A stretch of 64,000 nt of DNA from Microcaldota archaeon (lineage in GTDB: Archaea > Micrarchaeota > Micrarchaeia > Norongarragalinales > Norongarragalinaceae), in NCBI GenBank assembly GCA_016188965.1, contig JACPGT010000002.1:309852-373851 (forward strand), written 5' to 3'. The stretch's first letter is position 1. Each line of letters starts with the position of its first letter. Below are positions 57,811-64,000 of this stretch, piece by piece. A program made the translations under genes and the position numbers. The notes under the pieces were generated by a model. That model had not been told where the DNA came from. It saw only the letters and a program-made list of their open reading frames with translations, and did no database searches.

Positions 57811-57924
57811 TCATTCGTCGTCCGCGTCCGGCTCGGGCACGAAATCCGGCTGCGGCACCGGGCGGCGGCTCCAGGGAAACGGAGGCGTCAACGGTTTGCA
57901 AATACGGTCCGGGTGGGAAAACAT
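57811..57924 (-). CDS. possible 37-residue peptide upstream of htpX
   Basis: MFSHPDRICKPLTPPFPWSR then RPVPQPDFVPEPDADDE: proline-rich with an acidic end, one Cys. Its ATG lies 27 bases from TATATTAA (leaderless position), and htpX follows after about 80 bases. It may be a small protein or only a leader of the htpX transcript. Confidence 0.35.
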   Translation of the reverse strand: MFSHPDRICKPLTPPFPWSRRPVPQPDFVPEPDADDE

Positions 57925-57999
57925 GGGCGTGCAAGGTATTGGATGTCCTATATTAATGCGTTGCGTTCATTCCGGACGGTTCGGCCAGAGGGTTTCATA

Positions 58000-58146
58000 T
58001 TATTTCAGGCTGATCCAGTCGAAATGGACTACGATCCCGGCCACGAATAGGACAGAGCCGATCAAAAGCTCGCCCAGTAGCGCCAAAGCGGCGCCGACGA
58101 TGATCATGCCGATATCTAGGTAGTAGTAACCGCTGTGGCCGTGCAT
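58000..58146 (-). CDS. 48-residue membrane protein (MHGHS type)
   Basis: MHGHSGYYYLDIGMIIVGAA, then LALLGELLIGSVLFVAGIVV and HFDWISLK. Two helices between His-rich ends. It aligns along its length with the next gene's product (MRGHSEIMYLEMIAMALGAL ... GVGAAVHF). A CCGGCG/CGCCGG hairpin (about 58157-58172) lies just upstream. Not recognised. Confidence 0.6.
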   Translation of the reverse strand: MHGHSGYYYLDIGMIIVGAALALLGELLIGSVLFVAGIVVHFDWISLK

Positions 58147-58213
58147 AGGTGGTTTTCATCCGGCGGATGCGCCGGTTTCCGGTTTTTTCACATCCGCTAG
58201 CGCGACGCCGAAT

Positions 58214-58450
58214 TTAAAGTGCAAACCCGCCAGCGGCGGTTGGCAATGGCTTTATCTGGCTATTCTTGCGGTCCATGCGGCCAGCGGGGTTAAAACCGGT
58301 GCCGAATCCGCCCATCCCGAAATGGACTGCCGCGCCGACGCCGAAGAGGATGAGGCCCGTGAGGGTATCCCCGCTGATGAACAGCAAAGCACCCAGGGCC
58401 ATGGCGATCATTTCCAGGTACATGATTTCGGAGTGTCCACGCATGCGCAT
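58214..58450 (-). CDS. 78-residue membrane protein (MRGHS type)
   Basis: Paralogue of the 48-residue protein with a longer polar C-terminal tail (MGGFGTGFNPAGRMDRKNSQ and on). The ATG overlaps the FTR1 stop (TGATG), so it is translated in coupling with the iron permease; ATG 58444 is an alternative. A role as a small permease partner is inference. Confidence 0.6.
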   Translation of the reverse strand: MRMRGHSEIMYLEMIAMALGALLFISGDTLTGLILFGVGAAVHFGMGGFGTGFNPAGRMDRKNSQIKPLPTAAGGFAL

Positions 58451-59301
58451 CACTTCTTGCGGCCCCGTTGGGGCGTTTTCTTGGCTGGCGCGTTCGCCGC
58501 CTGGGCGGGCCGGACCCAGGTGCGATAGGCCAGGGCCACGATGCCGATGTACGCAAAATAGGAGAATGCTTCCAGTTCGAAAGGATCGCCGTTGTACCCG
58601 AACAACGCTTTGGCAAAGGTGCCCATCGTGCTTTTCTCATCCAGGAAACCGTTGGTATTCCACACCTTGCCGTAGGGCGTTGGCAATAGGCCGACTTCTT
58701 GGAATTCGTGCACGCCATGCGCCGTCAGGCCGGCGGCAAAAAGGATCAGAAGGATGCTGGTGGCGCTGAAGATGGTCTTGAGTTGGAAGCGCAAAGCCGT
58801 CTTGAACACCAAAAAGCCGATGACGATAGCGGAGCCTACGCCCAAGCCGGCCAGCAGAAGGGATGCGTTGCCTTCGGCGGCAAATAATGTCGCGCCCATG
58901 AACAGGACTGTTTCAACGCCTTCGCGATACACGGCGAAAAATGACATGGCCGCCAGGCCGATGTTTTTTCCCGTGGACACGTGTTGGTTGACTTTGTGTT
59001 CGATTCGTTGCGTGAATTGCGTCTGCGTGGCCATCCAGAAGATGACGTACGTCAAAATAGCGGCCGCGGCTAGCATCGTGATGCCTTCGAAGATTTTTTC
59101 CGTGTTGCCGGTAAAGCCTCCGGCCACTTGGTTGAATAGGACGGCGGTGACTACGCTGGCCAGGACTGCCAATGCCGCGCCTCCGAGCACGTGGCCGTTG
59201 AGGTGGCGGTTGTCCGTCTTGTGCAGGTACGCTAGGATGATGCCGAGGATGAGCGTGGCTTCCAGCGTCTCGCGGAACGGGATGAGGAATGCGCTGACCA
59301 T
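58450..59301 (-). CDS. FTR1-family iron permease
   Basis: 283 residues, about seven helices. The two R-E-x-x-E motifs, FRETLEATL (about 9-17) and VYREGVETVLF, provide the ferric-ion ligands. A basic tail (KKTPQRGRKK) ends it. TTTTAAAG at 59327-59334 is the TATA box, so the transcript starts at or next to ATG 59301. The palindrome CTTAACCATTGTTAAG lies between box and start, where a repressor would block transcription. Divergent from the HTH-ferritin regulator. Confidence 0.9.
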   Translation of the reverse strand: MVSAFLIPFRETLEATLILGIILAYLHKTDNRHLNGHVLGGAALAVLASVVTAVLFNQVAGGFTGNTEKIFEGITMLAAAAILTYVIFWMATQTQFTQRIEHKVNQHVSTGKNIGLAAMSFFAVYREGVETVLFMGATLFAAEGNASLLLAGLGVGSAIVIGFLVFKTALRFQLKTIFSATSILLILFAAGLTAHGVHEFQEVGLLPTPYGKVWNTNGFLDEKSTMGTFAKALFGYNGDPFELEAFSYFAYIGIVALAYRTWVRPAQAANAPAKKTPQRGRKK

Positions 59302-59306
59302 CGGGA

Positions 59307-59357
59307 CTTAACCATTGTTAAGAAGCTTTAAAAGGATAACGACGTTACACTGTTAAG
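59307..59357. promoter_or_regulatory. candidate operator in the FTR1/regulator intergenic region
   Basis: CTTAAC-CATT-GTTAAG (59307-59322) is a perfect 6-4-6 inverted repeat between the FTR1 TATA box and start. A third GTTAAG occurs at 59352-59357 on the regulator's side. Confidence 0.55.
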
Positions 59358-59392
59358 GGTTCCACAAACGCTGTTTGGAAGGGGTAGGGTTT

Positions 59393-60163
59393 ATGGTTCG
59401 ACGCTCGACGGAATCGGTTTTGCAGGCATTGCGCGCCGTGTTGGCCAAGGAACTGGTGCTGGGCCGCGGATTTTCCCGTGCCCGCGCCGCCCGCCTTCTC
59501 AATGTCACTCCCCCGGCCGTATCGCAATATGTTTCCGGCAAACGGGGAGGCGTATTGGCCGTAGAAATCGAGCACGACAAAGCCCACATGGAGTACGTTC
59601 ACCAACTGGTCCAGGACGCCTTGGCCACGCCTTCGGATCGGCCCGACCGCATCAGCAGCCTTCTCTTGAAAACCGCCGAGAAAATCGCCGCCCGCCTGGA
59701 CTCATCCATTGGCGCCCGCGTGCCTACCGAGCCGCTGGTCAGCGAGACACAACGCCGCGCGAGCCTGCAACTGTTGCGCAAACGGATGGATGAGGAACAC
59801 GCGGCCGCCGCTGGCTCCATGAAGTTCGCCCAAGCCTGTCCCGATGAGCGCATTGCCGCCATGTTCCGCCAGATTGCCTCTGACAGCTTGCGCCATGCCG
59901 ATACGATGGCCGTGTTGATCAACTACGTTGAGCATCCCGAAAGCCTGCACAACGTCCGCCTTCCCAGCAAGGACGCGGTGCAGACGATGCTGGACGCGGA
60001 AGAATCCGCCGACGAGGCCGACATCGCGCCGCTTAAAGCCCGTTTGGGTCCAGCGGCACGCCTTCTGATCGAATCGGTGGATGCGGATGAGCGCAAGCAT
60101 GTGCTTCTGCTCAAGGGCCTCATGACGCTGATTGACGAGCAGAATAAACTCGGCAAGACGTGA
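59393..60163 (+). CDS. HTH regulator with ferritin-like C-terminal domain
   Basis: 256 residues. The N-terminal helix-turn-helix is at about 25-52 (FSRARAARLLNVTPPAVSQY, then VSGKRGG). The C-terminal two-thirds are helical with ferritin-like metal motifs: RKRMDEEHAAAAGSMKFA, MFRQIASDSLRHADTM (the usual Glu of ExxH is Ser) and VDADERKHVLLL (ExxH). This suggests a diiron or iron-sensing domain controlling DNA binding, with FTR1 as the obvious target. TTG 59375 is in frame but ATG 59393 follows GGGGT. Confidence 0.7.
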   Translation: MVRRSTESVLQALRAVLAKELVLGRGFSRARAARLLNVTPPAVSQYVSGKRGGVLAVEIEHDKAHMEYVHQLVQDALATPSDRPDRISSLLLKTAEKIAARLDSSIGARVPTEPLVSETQRRASLQLLRKRMDEEHAAAAGSMKFAQACPDERIAAMFRQIASDSLRHADTMAVLINYVEHPESLHNVRLPSKDAVQTMLDAEESADEADIAPLKARLGPAARLLIESVDADERKHVLLLKGLMTLIDEQNKLGKT

Positions 60164-60184
60164 GGCGGCCTGGCGGGTTGCGCA

Positions 60185-60799
60185 TTATGGCCCGAAGCCC
60201 AGCTTCTTAAGTTCTTCTTCGGCCTGTTTGGCGTTCTTGAACACGATGCCCTGGATGCCCAGTTTCTTGGCCGCCTCCACGTTCTCCGCCGTGTCGTCCA
60301 GAAAGACGGTGTCTTCGGGTTTGGCGTTGAGGTCCTTCAGCACGATTTCGAACAATTTGGGATCCGGCTTCTTGATCCTATACTGCCCGGAATAGTAGAC
60401 GTAGTCATAGGTGTGCGCGAAATCCCACTTGCGCGACCACATGTTGAACAACTCGGGCCCCATGTTGGTCAGCGCGGCCACCTTGTATTTCTTGCGCAAG
60501 CGCTGGATCAAATCGCGGGTCCCTTCGATCTCGTACAACGCCTCGATGTTGAAGTCGCCGGCGATGTACACGCCATGGATGTCGAACACCACCGTCTTAT
60601 GCACGGCGTATTTCTTGACGAGCGGCCGGGCGGCCGACGCGACCAAGTAGCCCACGGCGGCCAGCAGGAATCCGGAGAGCACGTCGCCGAATGCCAGCGG
60701 CAACAAAAGCACGGACGCGATGACTGTCAGCACGAGGTGCAGCCAGTCCACGAACGGGCTCCAGGTCCTTTTTTGGGCCTTAGGGGTGGTATTCTTCAT
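60185..60799 (-). CDS. membrane-anchored HAD-superfamily protein
   Basis: 204 residues. Two N-terminal helices (about 20-60), then a HAD domain: TVVFDIHGVY (motif I), VAALTNMGPE (motif II), IKKPDPKLFE (motif III) and VFLDDTAENVEAAKKLG (motif IV). Motif I reads D-I-H rather than D-x-D, replacing the usual acid/base aspartate, so activity may be altered. Substrate unknown. Confidence 0.75.
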   Translation of the reverse strand: MKNTTPKAQKRTWSPFVDWLHLVLTVIASVLLLPLAFGDVLSGFLLAAVGYLVASAARPLVKKYAVHKTVVFDIHGVYIAGDFNIEALYEIEGTRDLIQRLRKKYKVAALTNMGPELFNMWSRKWDFAHTYDYVYYSGQYRIKKPDPKLFEIVLKDLNAKPEDTVFLDDTAENVEAAKKLGIQGIVFKNAKQAEEELKKLGFGP

Positions 60800-60950
60800 G
60801 CCATCCTTTCAGGTATTCTTCCATTTTAAGCCGCGCGCATAGGCTCGTGGCGGTTGAGAAAAAATAAACCCAATCCCTATATTCGCCTCCTGCGCTTTGC
60901 ATGCCGAGGTGTTAAATACTTAAATGGTCAAATGGCTAAGTGGTGAAGAC

Positions 60951-61187
60951 ATGAAGACCACCATCATCCTCGAGGAGGCAGTTTACCGGAAAGTCGTCGA
61001 GGAAGCCGTTCGAAAATATGGCAATACCCGAAGCATTTCGACGGTAGTCAATGACATATTGAAACACGCGCTTTTCAAGGCAAAAACAAGCGAACCTAAA
61101 ACCTGGCGCGATGTCTGGGGAACCTTCAAGACCGATACGCCCACTCAAAAACTGAAGGATTTGGCTCGTGAGGGTTGGGGTCCATGA
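60951..61187 (+). CDS. vapB: VapB-type antitoxin
   Basis: 78 residues. MKTTIILEEAVYRKVVEEAV then STVVNDILKHALFK is a ribbon-helix-helix-like start. The acidic-basic tail ends with WRDVWGTFKTDTPTQKLKDL for toxin binding. TTAAAT about 28 bases upstream (leaderless). Its stop overlaps vapC. Confidence 0.75.
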   Translation: MKTTIILEEAVYRKVVEEAVRKYGNTRSISTVVNDILKHALFKAKTSEPKTWRDVWGTFKTDTPTQKLKDLAREGWGP

Positions 61188-61558
61188 CTTTTTTCCTTGA
61201 CACGTACGCCATTGTCGAGATTTTCAGTGGCAATCCGGCGTTCGAGCCATTCGTCGATTCCCCCAGCACCTGCACCGTATTCAATGCAGTCGAGGCCTAC
61301 TTCATCTTCCGTTCAAAGGATCGCAAAGACCTTGCACGCAATGCATTGATTTTGGCCCACCGCAATGCCGCAGAGCTTTCCAAAGAAATCATCCAAAAGG
61401 CCATGGATTTTCGTGCCGACTTCAACGCCAAAAACCGCAAAAACGCGCTTTCCTACGCCGACGCCATCGGCTACACCTATGCGTTGGAAAACCGCTTGGA
61501 ATTCGTGACCGGCGACGATGCTTTCAAAGGACTCAAAGGAGTACGGTTTCTCAAATGA
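61184..61558 (+). CDS. vapC: VapC-type PIN-domain toxin
   Basis: 124 residues. The PIN metal-binding residues are visible: FLDTYA (Asp6), NAVEAY (Glu), SYADAIGY (Asp) and TGDDAF (Asp). It is expected to be an RNase, restrained by the overlapping antitoxin (ATGA overlap). Confidence 0.82.
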   Translation: MTFFLDTYAIVEIFSGNPAFEPFVDSPSTCTVFNAVEAYFIFRSKDRKDLARNALILAHRNAAELSKEIIQKAMDFRADFNAKNRKNALSYADAIGYTYALENRLEFVTGDDAFKGLKGVRFLK

Positions 61559-61572
61559 TTCCGGCTCTTCCT

Positions 61573-61769
61573 ATAGCAATCCCGGAAACTAACCCGACAA
61601 AATAGTCCAGGATTGCTATCTACTACAGCACAAATTCAACGGAATTTGTGTGGCAGCACAAAATACTCGATTTTGTGTGGCCTTGCAAACTGCAACGGTT
61701 TGCAAGACCCCACAATTTCCGCAGAAATTGTACGGAACCACGAGAATGAGTCGGGAAACTTTCGTGGTT
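61573..61769. repeat. array of six consecutive hairpins
   Basis: Six perfect stems in 197 bases. ATAGCAATCC 61573-61582 pairs with 61610-61619. CACAAATTC 61629-61637 pairs with 61642-61650. CACAAAAT 61657-61664 pairs with 61670-61677. CTTGCAAAC 61682-61690 pairs with 61698-61706. ACAATTTC 61712-61719 pairs with 61724-61731. AACCACGA 61736-61743 pairs with 61762-61769. The first loop holds CCCGACAAAATAGTC (also at 26476). The last holds the reverse complement of GTTTCCCGACT (also at 9689). No gene lies here. Function unknown: structured RNA, transposon end or recombination site are possible. Confidence 0.8.
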
Positions 61770-61857
61770 TAGTATAATGTTCGCCCGCAAAGACGTTGAA
61801 CCCGTGACCCAAACGTTTAATTGGGGGGGCAATTGTTTTTCTAGGTGAACTTTAGAC

Positions 61858-63042
61858 ATGGCCCGAAAACCAGCTGCACCTGCCGTACATCCTCGAAAGC
61901 TCAACGTGTTTTTGAGCGACCTGAAAAAAGCGGGTCATTCGCTCCATCCGGCGTGGGCCGTAGAGGGCCCTGTAGTGAGCCAGCACGTCACGGAAGATGG
62001 ACGCGGCGTCTCGGAATGGCGCAAAGGATGGGGTCCTTCCGAATCCGTGAGTTGGAGCCATCGTTCGATGCTACCGGGAAGCCGGCAGTATTCGTTGACG
62101 GTCAACGGAGCCACCCAGACGCATCTGACCAACGGCTCCGTTGACTCGCCGGCAAGCTTTTCACTCACGTACGTGACGAAGGAAGGCCATGAAAAGTCCT
62201 ATACAATTCACTCTGACCCTGCTCTGGATACTTTCGAATCTCGCCGTTTGAATAAGTCCGGCGGCCTGTTCAGCCGAACGAGGTTTTCATACCGGGATCG
62301 CGGCGATGACGAATACCAGGCTGGCAAGGTCAGCCATGAAGAGCGCGCAGCGCTGATGGATTTGGTCCGACGCCACGTCGGCCCGGATTCACTGCCGCTA
62401 CCCAGTGATTCTCCAGGCGGTAATCCGGAGTATCTGCCAATTCTGAGGGATGCCGCGGCTCGCCAGCGCGTTCCGTTCCTTCAATGGCTGCACGGCACGC
62501 CTTCCCAGGACCGACTGCTTCCGGACTTCATCCGCGAACTGCGGACGCACAAAAAGACCATCCGATTGGGCGAAGGACGGGACCCCGCTTCCCTCCCGGA
62601 CTTGTTCGCCGATCGCGAGGATGAGTTTTCCACCCCTACGAGCATGCGATGGAACACCGAAGGAACATTGCCTTCCAGGCTCAAGTATGGACTAAGCCTG
62701 TCCTCCCACAGCCGGAGGCATCTGACGACCCAGGCTGAAGACGCGCTTGTCGACGTCCATTTGCACTTGGAGCATCCGGACGGACGCCGCCAATGGTATC
62801 GGGTAAGTTCCAATCCTCGTTTTGACGCACTGCATTTTGAGCATGCGCCCTCACAAGAAGAATCACTCCTTCCCAATGAACGCTCGCTCGTGCTGGGCCT
62901 TTTATCCCACCACACGGAGCTAAAGTCGCTGGCACTTCCGCGCACCACCCCTTTGGGCCAAAAAAAGGACGAGTTCCAGACCGCGGCCAATCGTGAGCGG
63001 ACTCGTGCCGCTCAATGGCTCAATGGTCAGCTGCGCGTCTGA
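61858..63042 (+). CDS. hypothetical protein with internal duplication
   Basis: 394 residues, soluble, His/Ser/Arg-rich. Two similar halves can be seen. About 50-175 has SLTYVTKEGHEKSYTIHSDP, ALDTFE and HEERAALMDLVRRHVG. About 260-375 has DVHLHLEHPDGRRQWYRVSS, RFDALHFE and NERSLVLGLLSHH. No family recognised. TTTAATTG near 61817 gives a short leader. The start codon lies directly after the hairpin array. Confidence 0.65.
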   Translation: MARKPAAPAVHPRKLNVFLSDLKKAGHSLHPAWAVEGPVVSQHVTEDGRGVSEWRKGWGPSESVSWSHRSMLPGSRQYSLTVNGATQTHLTNGSVDSPASFSLTYVTKEGHEKSYTIHSDPALDTFESRRLNKSGGLFSRTRFSYRDRGDDEYQAGKVSHEERAALMDLVRRHVGPDSLPLPSDSPGGNPEYLPILRDAAARQRVPFLQWLHGTPSQDRLLPDFIRELRTHKKTIRLGEGRDPASLPDLFADREDEFSTPTSMRWNTEGTLPSRLKYGLSLSSHSRRHLTTQAEDALVDVHLHLEHPDGRRQWYRVSSNPRFDALHFEHAPSQEESLLPNERSLVLGLLSHHTELKSLALPRTTPLGQKKDEFQTAANRERTRAAQWLNGQLRV

Positions 63043-63055
63043 TTTTCGCTTTGGG

Positions 63056-64000
63056 TCATGCCTCGGCCTTTAGGCCAGGGGAGGCTGTCCTTTGTTTTTC
63101 AGTGGGGTCTGGATAAACGTCGATGCGTGGATCCCAAATCTTGCGCCAATACGCTTTTTGGGCTTTTTCCGTCTTCGGGTGGCGCCAAGTGTTCCAACCG
63201 TCTTGAAGCGTCTTGCCTTTGGCCGCATTCAACAGCTTCGAAGTCGGCCTCCAGTCCAGGCCCAAGGCATCGCAGAGCGGCTTGAAGATGAAGCAGCGGA
63301 TTTCGATGCTTTTGCGGATCAATTTCTCTTCGCTCAATGCCAACAACTCTTTCCATTGGCGGCTGCCGTTTTCCGCCAAGTTTTGGGTCAAATTCCGGAT
63401 TTCGTCCAAGTCTTCCACGGCTTTCCCGTCTTTTTCCAAACGCCAAGCCTTCAGGCCGAAAATGGGATCGCCCACATAGTTGCCGTGGCAGGCAATCAGC
63501 GTGGTGGAAAAAGAGACGTCTTGGTAAATGCAATACAGCTTGACGTGGTCCGCCGCCGCTTGGAAGCGAGGCCATAGCAGCGTAGGGAACAAATGGCGCA
63601 TTTCCTTGACGACCAGGATACGGCCGCCGCCCAACGGGTACGGCCCGTAATTCTCGATTCCGTTGCCCATGTAGTAATCCAAGTAAAGCGCGGTCGAGAG
63701 GTTGTATGCCGCGTTGTAGAGCCGGCCCAATGCCCTTGCGGAATCCGGAGTCCCTGTTTGGAACGTCTTTGCCCGTATGGCGGCCAGGTCCAGCTTGGGC
63801 CGGGTGGATCCCTGAATTCCGAACAAGTCGCCCGGCTCCATCTGGGCGTTGAGCAATTGGTAGAAAAAATCGGCGTATTCCAGTCGTTTTTCCTGGGGCC
63901 ACTTGGCCACTTTGACGTCTTCTAGCGTAAAGAAGAGGTGTTCGCGGCACAAGTCCGGCGGGAAGAATTGGGCTATCGTTGCATACGGAATATTTTTTTC
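63056..64000 (-). CDS. hypothetical protein, truncated by the window edge
   Basis: At least 314 residues; the frame stays open to the right end (first visible residues EKNIPYATIAQFFPPDLCRE), so the true start lies outside. Contains GDLFGIQGSTRPKLDLAAIR, SARALGRLYNAAYNLSTALY and YPLGGGRILVVKEMRHLFPT. Mixed alpha/beta, no membrane helix, no motif recognised. A TTG at 63952 is not needed as start. Confidence 0.6.
   Translation of the reverse strand, partial: EKNIPYATIAQFFPPDLCREHLFFTLEDVKVAKWPQEKRLEYADFFYQLLNAQMEPGDLFGIQGSTRPKLDLAAIRAKTFQTGTPDSARALGRLYNAAYNLSTALYLDYYMGNGIENYGPYPLGGGRILVVKEMRHLFPTLLWPRFQAAADHVKLYCIYQDVSFSTTLIACHGNYVGDPIFGLKAWRLEKDGKAVEDLDEIRNLTQNLAENGSRQWKELLALSEEKLIRKSIEIRCFIFKPLCDALGLDWRPTSKLLNAAKGKTLQDGWNTWRHPKTEKAQKAYWRKIWDPRIDVYPDPTEKQRTASPGLKAEA

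Noticed and set aside
58157-58172. CCGGCG/CGCCGG hairpin as a riboswitch
   Set aside because: Only one short stem before the 48-residue gene; no ligand-domain structure could be recognised.
61573-61769. CRISPR array
   Set aside because: Units are palindromes of different sequence and spacing, with no constant repeat and spacer pattern; no cas genes nearby.

Overview
This window is archaeal chromosome. It encodes archaeal-type aRF1, TruD, ribosomal protein S17e, the short archaeal-form ProS, PyrI, a DUF424 protein, a TrmB regulator and a DUF1931 histone-fold protein. Archaeal TATA boxes sit about 24-29 bases upstream of many ATGs, which indicates leaderless transcripts, while genes inside operons tend to carry Shine-Dalgarno motifs. 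The high GC, compact layout and many small membrane proteins suggest a DPANN-type lineage, perhaps Diapherotrites/Iainarchaeota or Micrarchaeota. That lineage is inference only: no rRNA is present to settle it.

Layout. 1-8.4 kb: a tryptophanase/tyrosine phenol-lyase homologue, an MFS transporter, a large proline-rich repeat surface protein, a DUF1931 histone-like protein and a DUF998 membrane protein. 8.4-9.6 kb: truD. 9.8-18.3 kb (minus strand): an envelope/stress cluster of Lmo0937-like, DUF4382 lipoprotein, DUF883/YqjD-like, holin/YqjE-like and BofA-like proteins, several very small membrane or charged proteins, and two tandem copies of a module made of a small Gly/Ala-rich protein plus an ice-binding-like (DUF3494) surface protein. 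18.5-24.4 kb: an accessory stretch with a wHTH-like protein behind an operator, an AI-2E family permease, a membrane-anchored P-loop ATPase, a retropepsin-like protease with a DUF5678-like partner, a PIF1 helicase flanked by direct repeats, and an AT-rich zinc-ribbon membrane protein. 24.4-29.8 kb: aRF1, an Imm-5-like protein, TrmB, a tandem thioredoxin-fold protein and rubredoxin. 29.8-37.1 kb: a tRNA-Gln(CTG) with an apparent T-loop intron, S17e, and pyrB-pyrI-pyrF-pyrE-pyrC then pyrD-pyrK, interrupted by one opposing membrane gene. 37.7-38.8 kb: 6-phosphogluconate dehydrogenase whose first 54 bases are duplicated around a small structured element. 38.9-47.3 kb: membrane proteins, DUF424, a class III nucleotidyl cyclase, HD and HD-GYP proteins and a PEP-utilising mobile-domain protein. 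47.4-54.7 kb: hisS, ileS, proS. 55-60.8 kb: an EamA transporter, HtpX-like protease, and an iron locus (FTR1 permease, two paralogous mini membrane proteins, a divergent HTH regulator with a ferritin-like domain). 60.9-64 kb: VapBC, a six-hairpin array and two uncharacterised proteins.

The most unusual signals are non-coding. (1) A roughly 75-bp two-hairpin element occurs twice, 37 kb apart in opposite orientation, each time between direct duplications of the flanking sequence (22 bp and 54 bp). (2) A family of hairpins has changing but fully complementary stems and shared loop motifs (GTTTCCCGACT, CCCGACAAAATAGTC) near 9.7 kb and 61.6 kb, with a relic at 26.5 kb. (3) The tRNA-Gln T-loop carries a 30-nt insertion.

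In protein space, the duplicated small-protein/DUF3494 module and the ferritin-domain regulator facing FTR1 across a palindromic operator are the best candidates for little-described systems.
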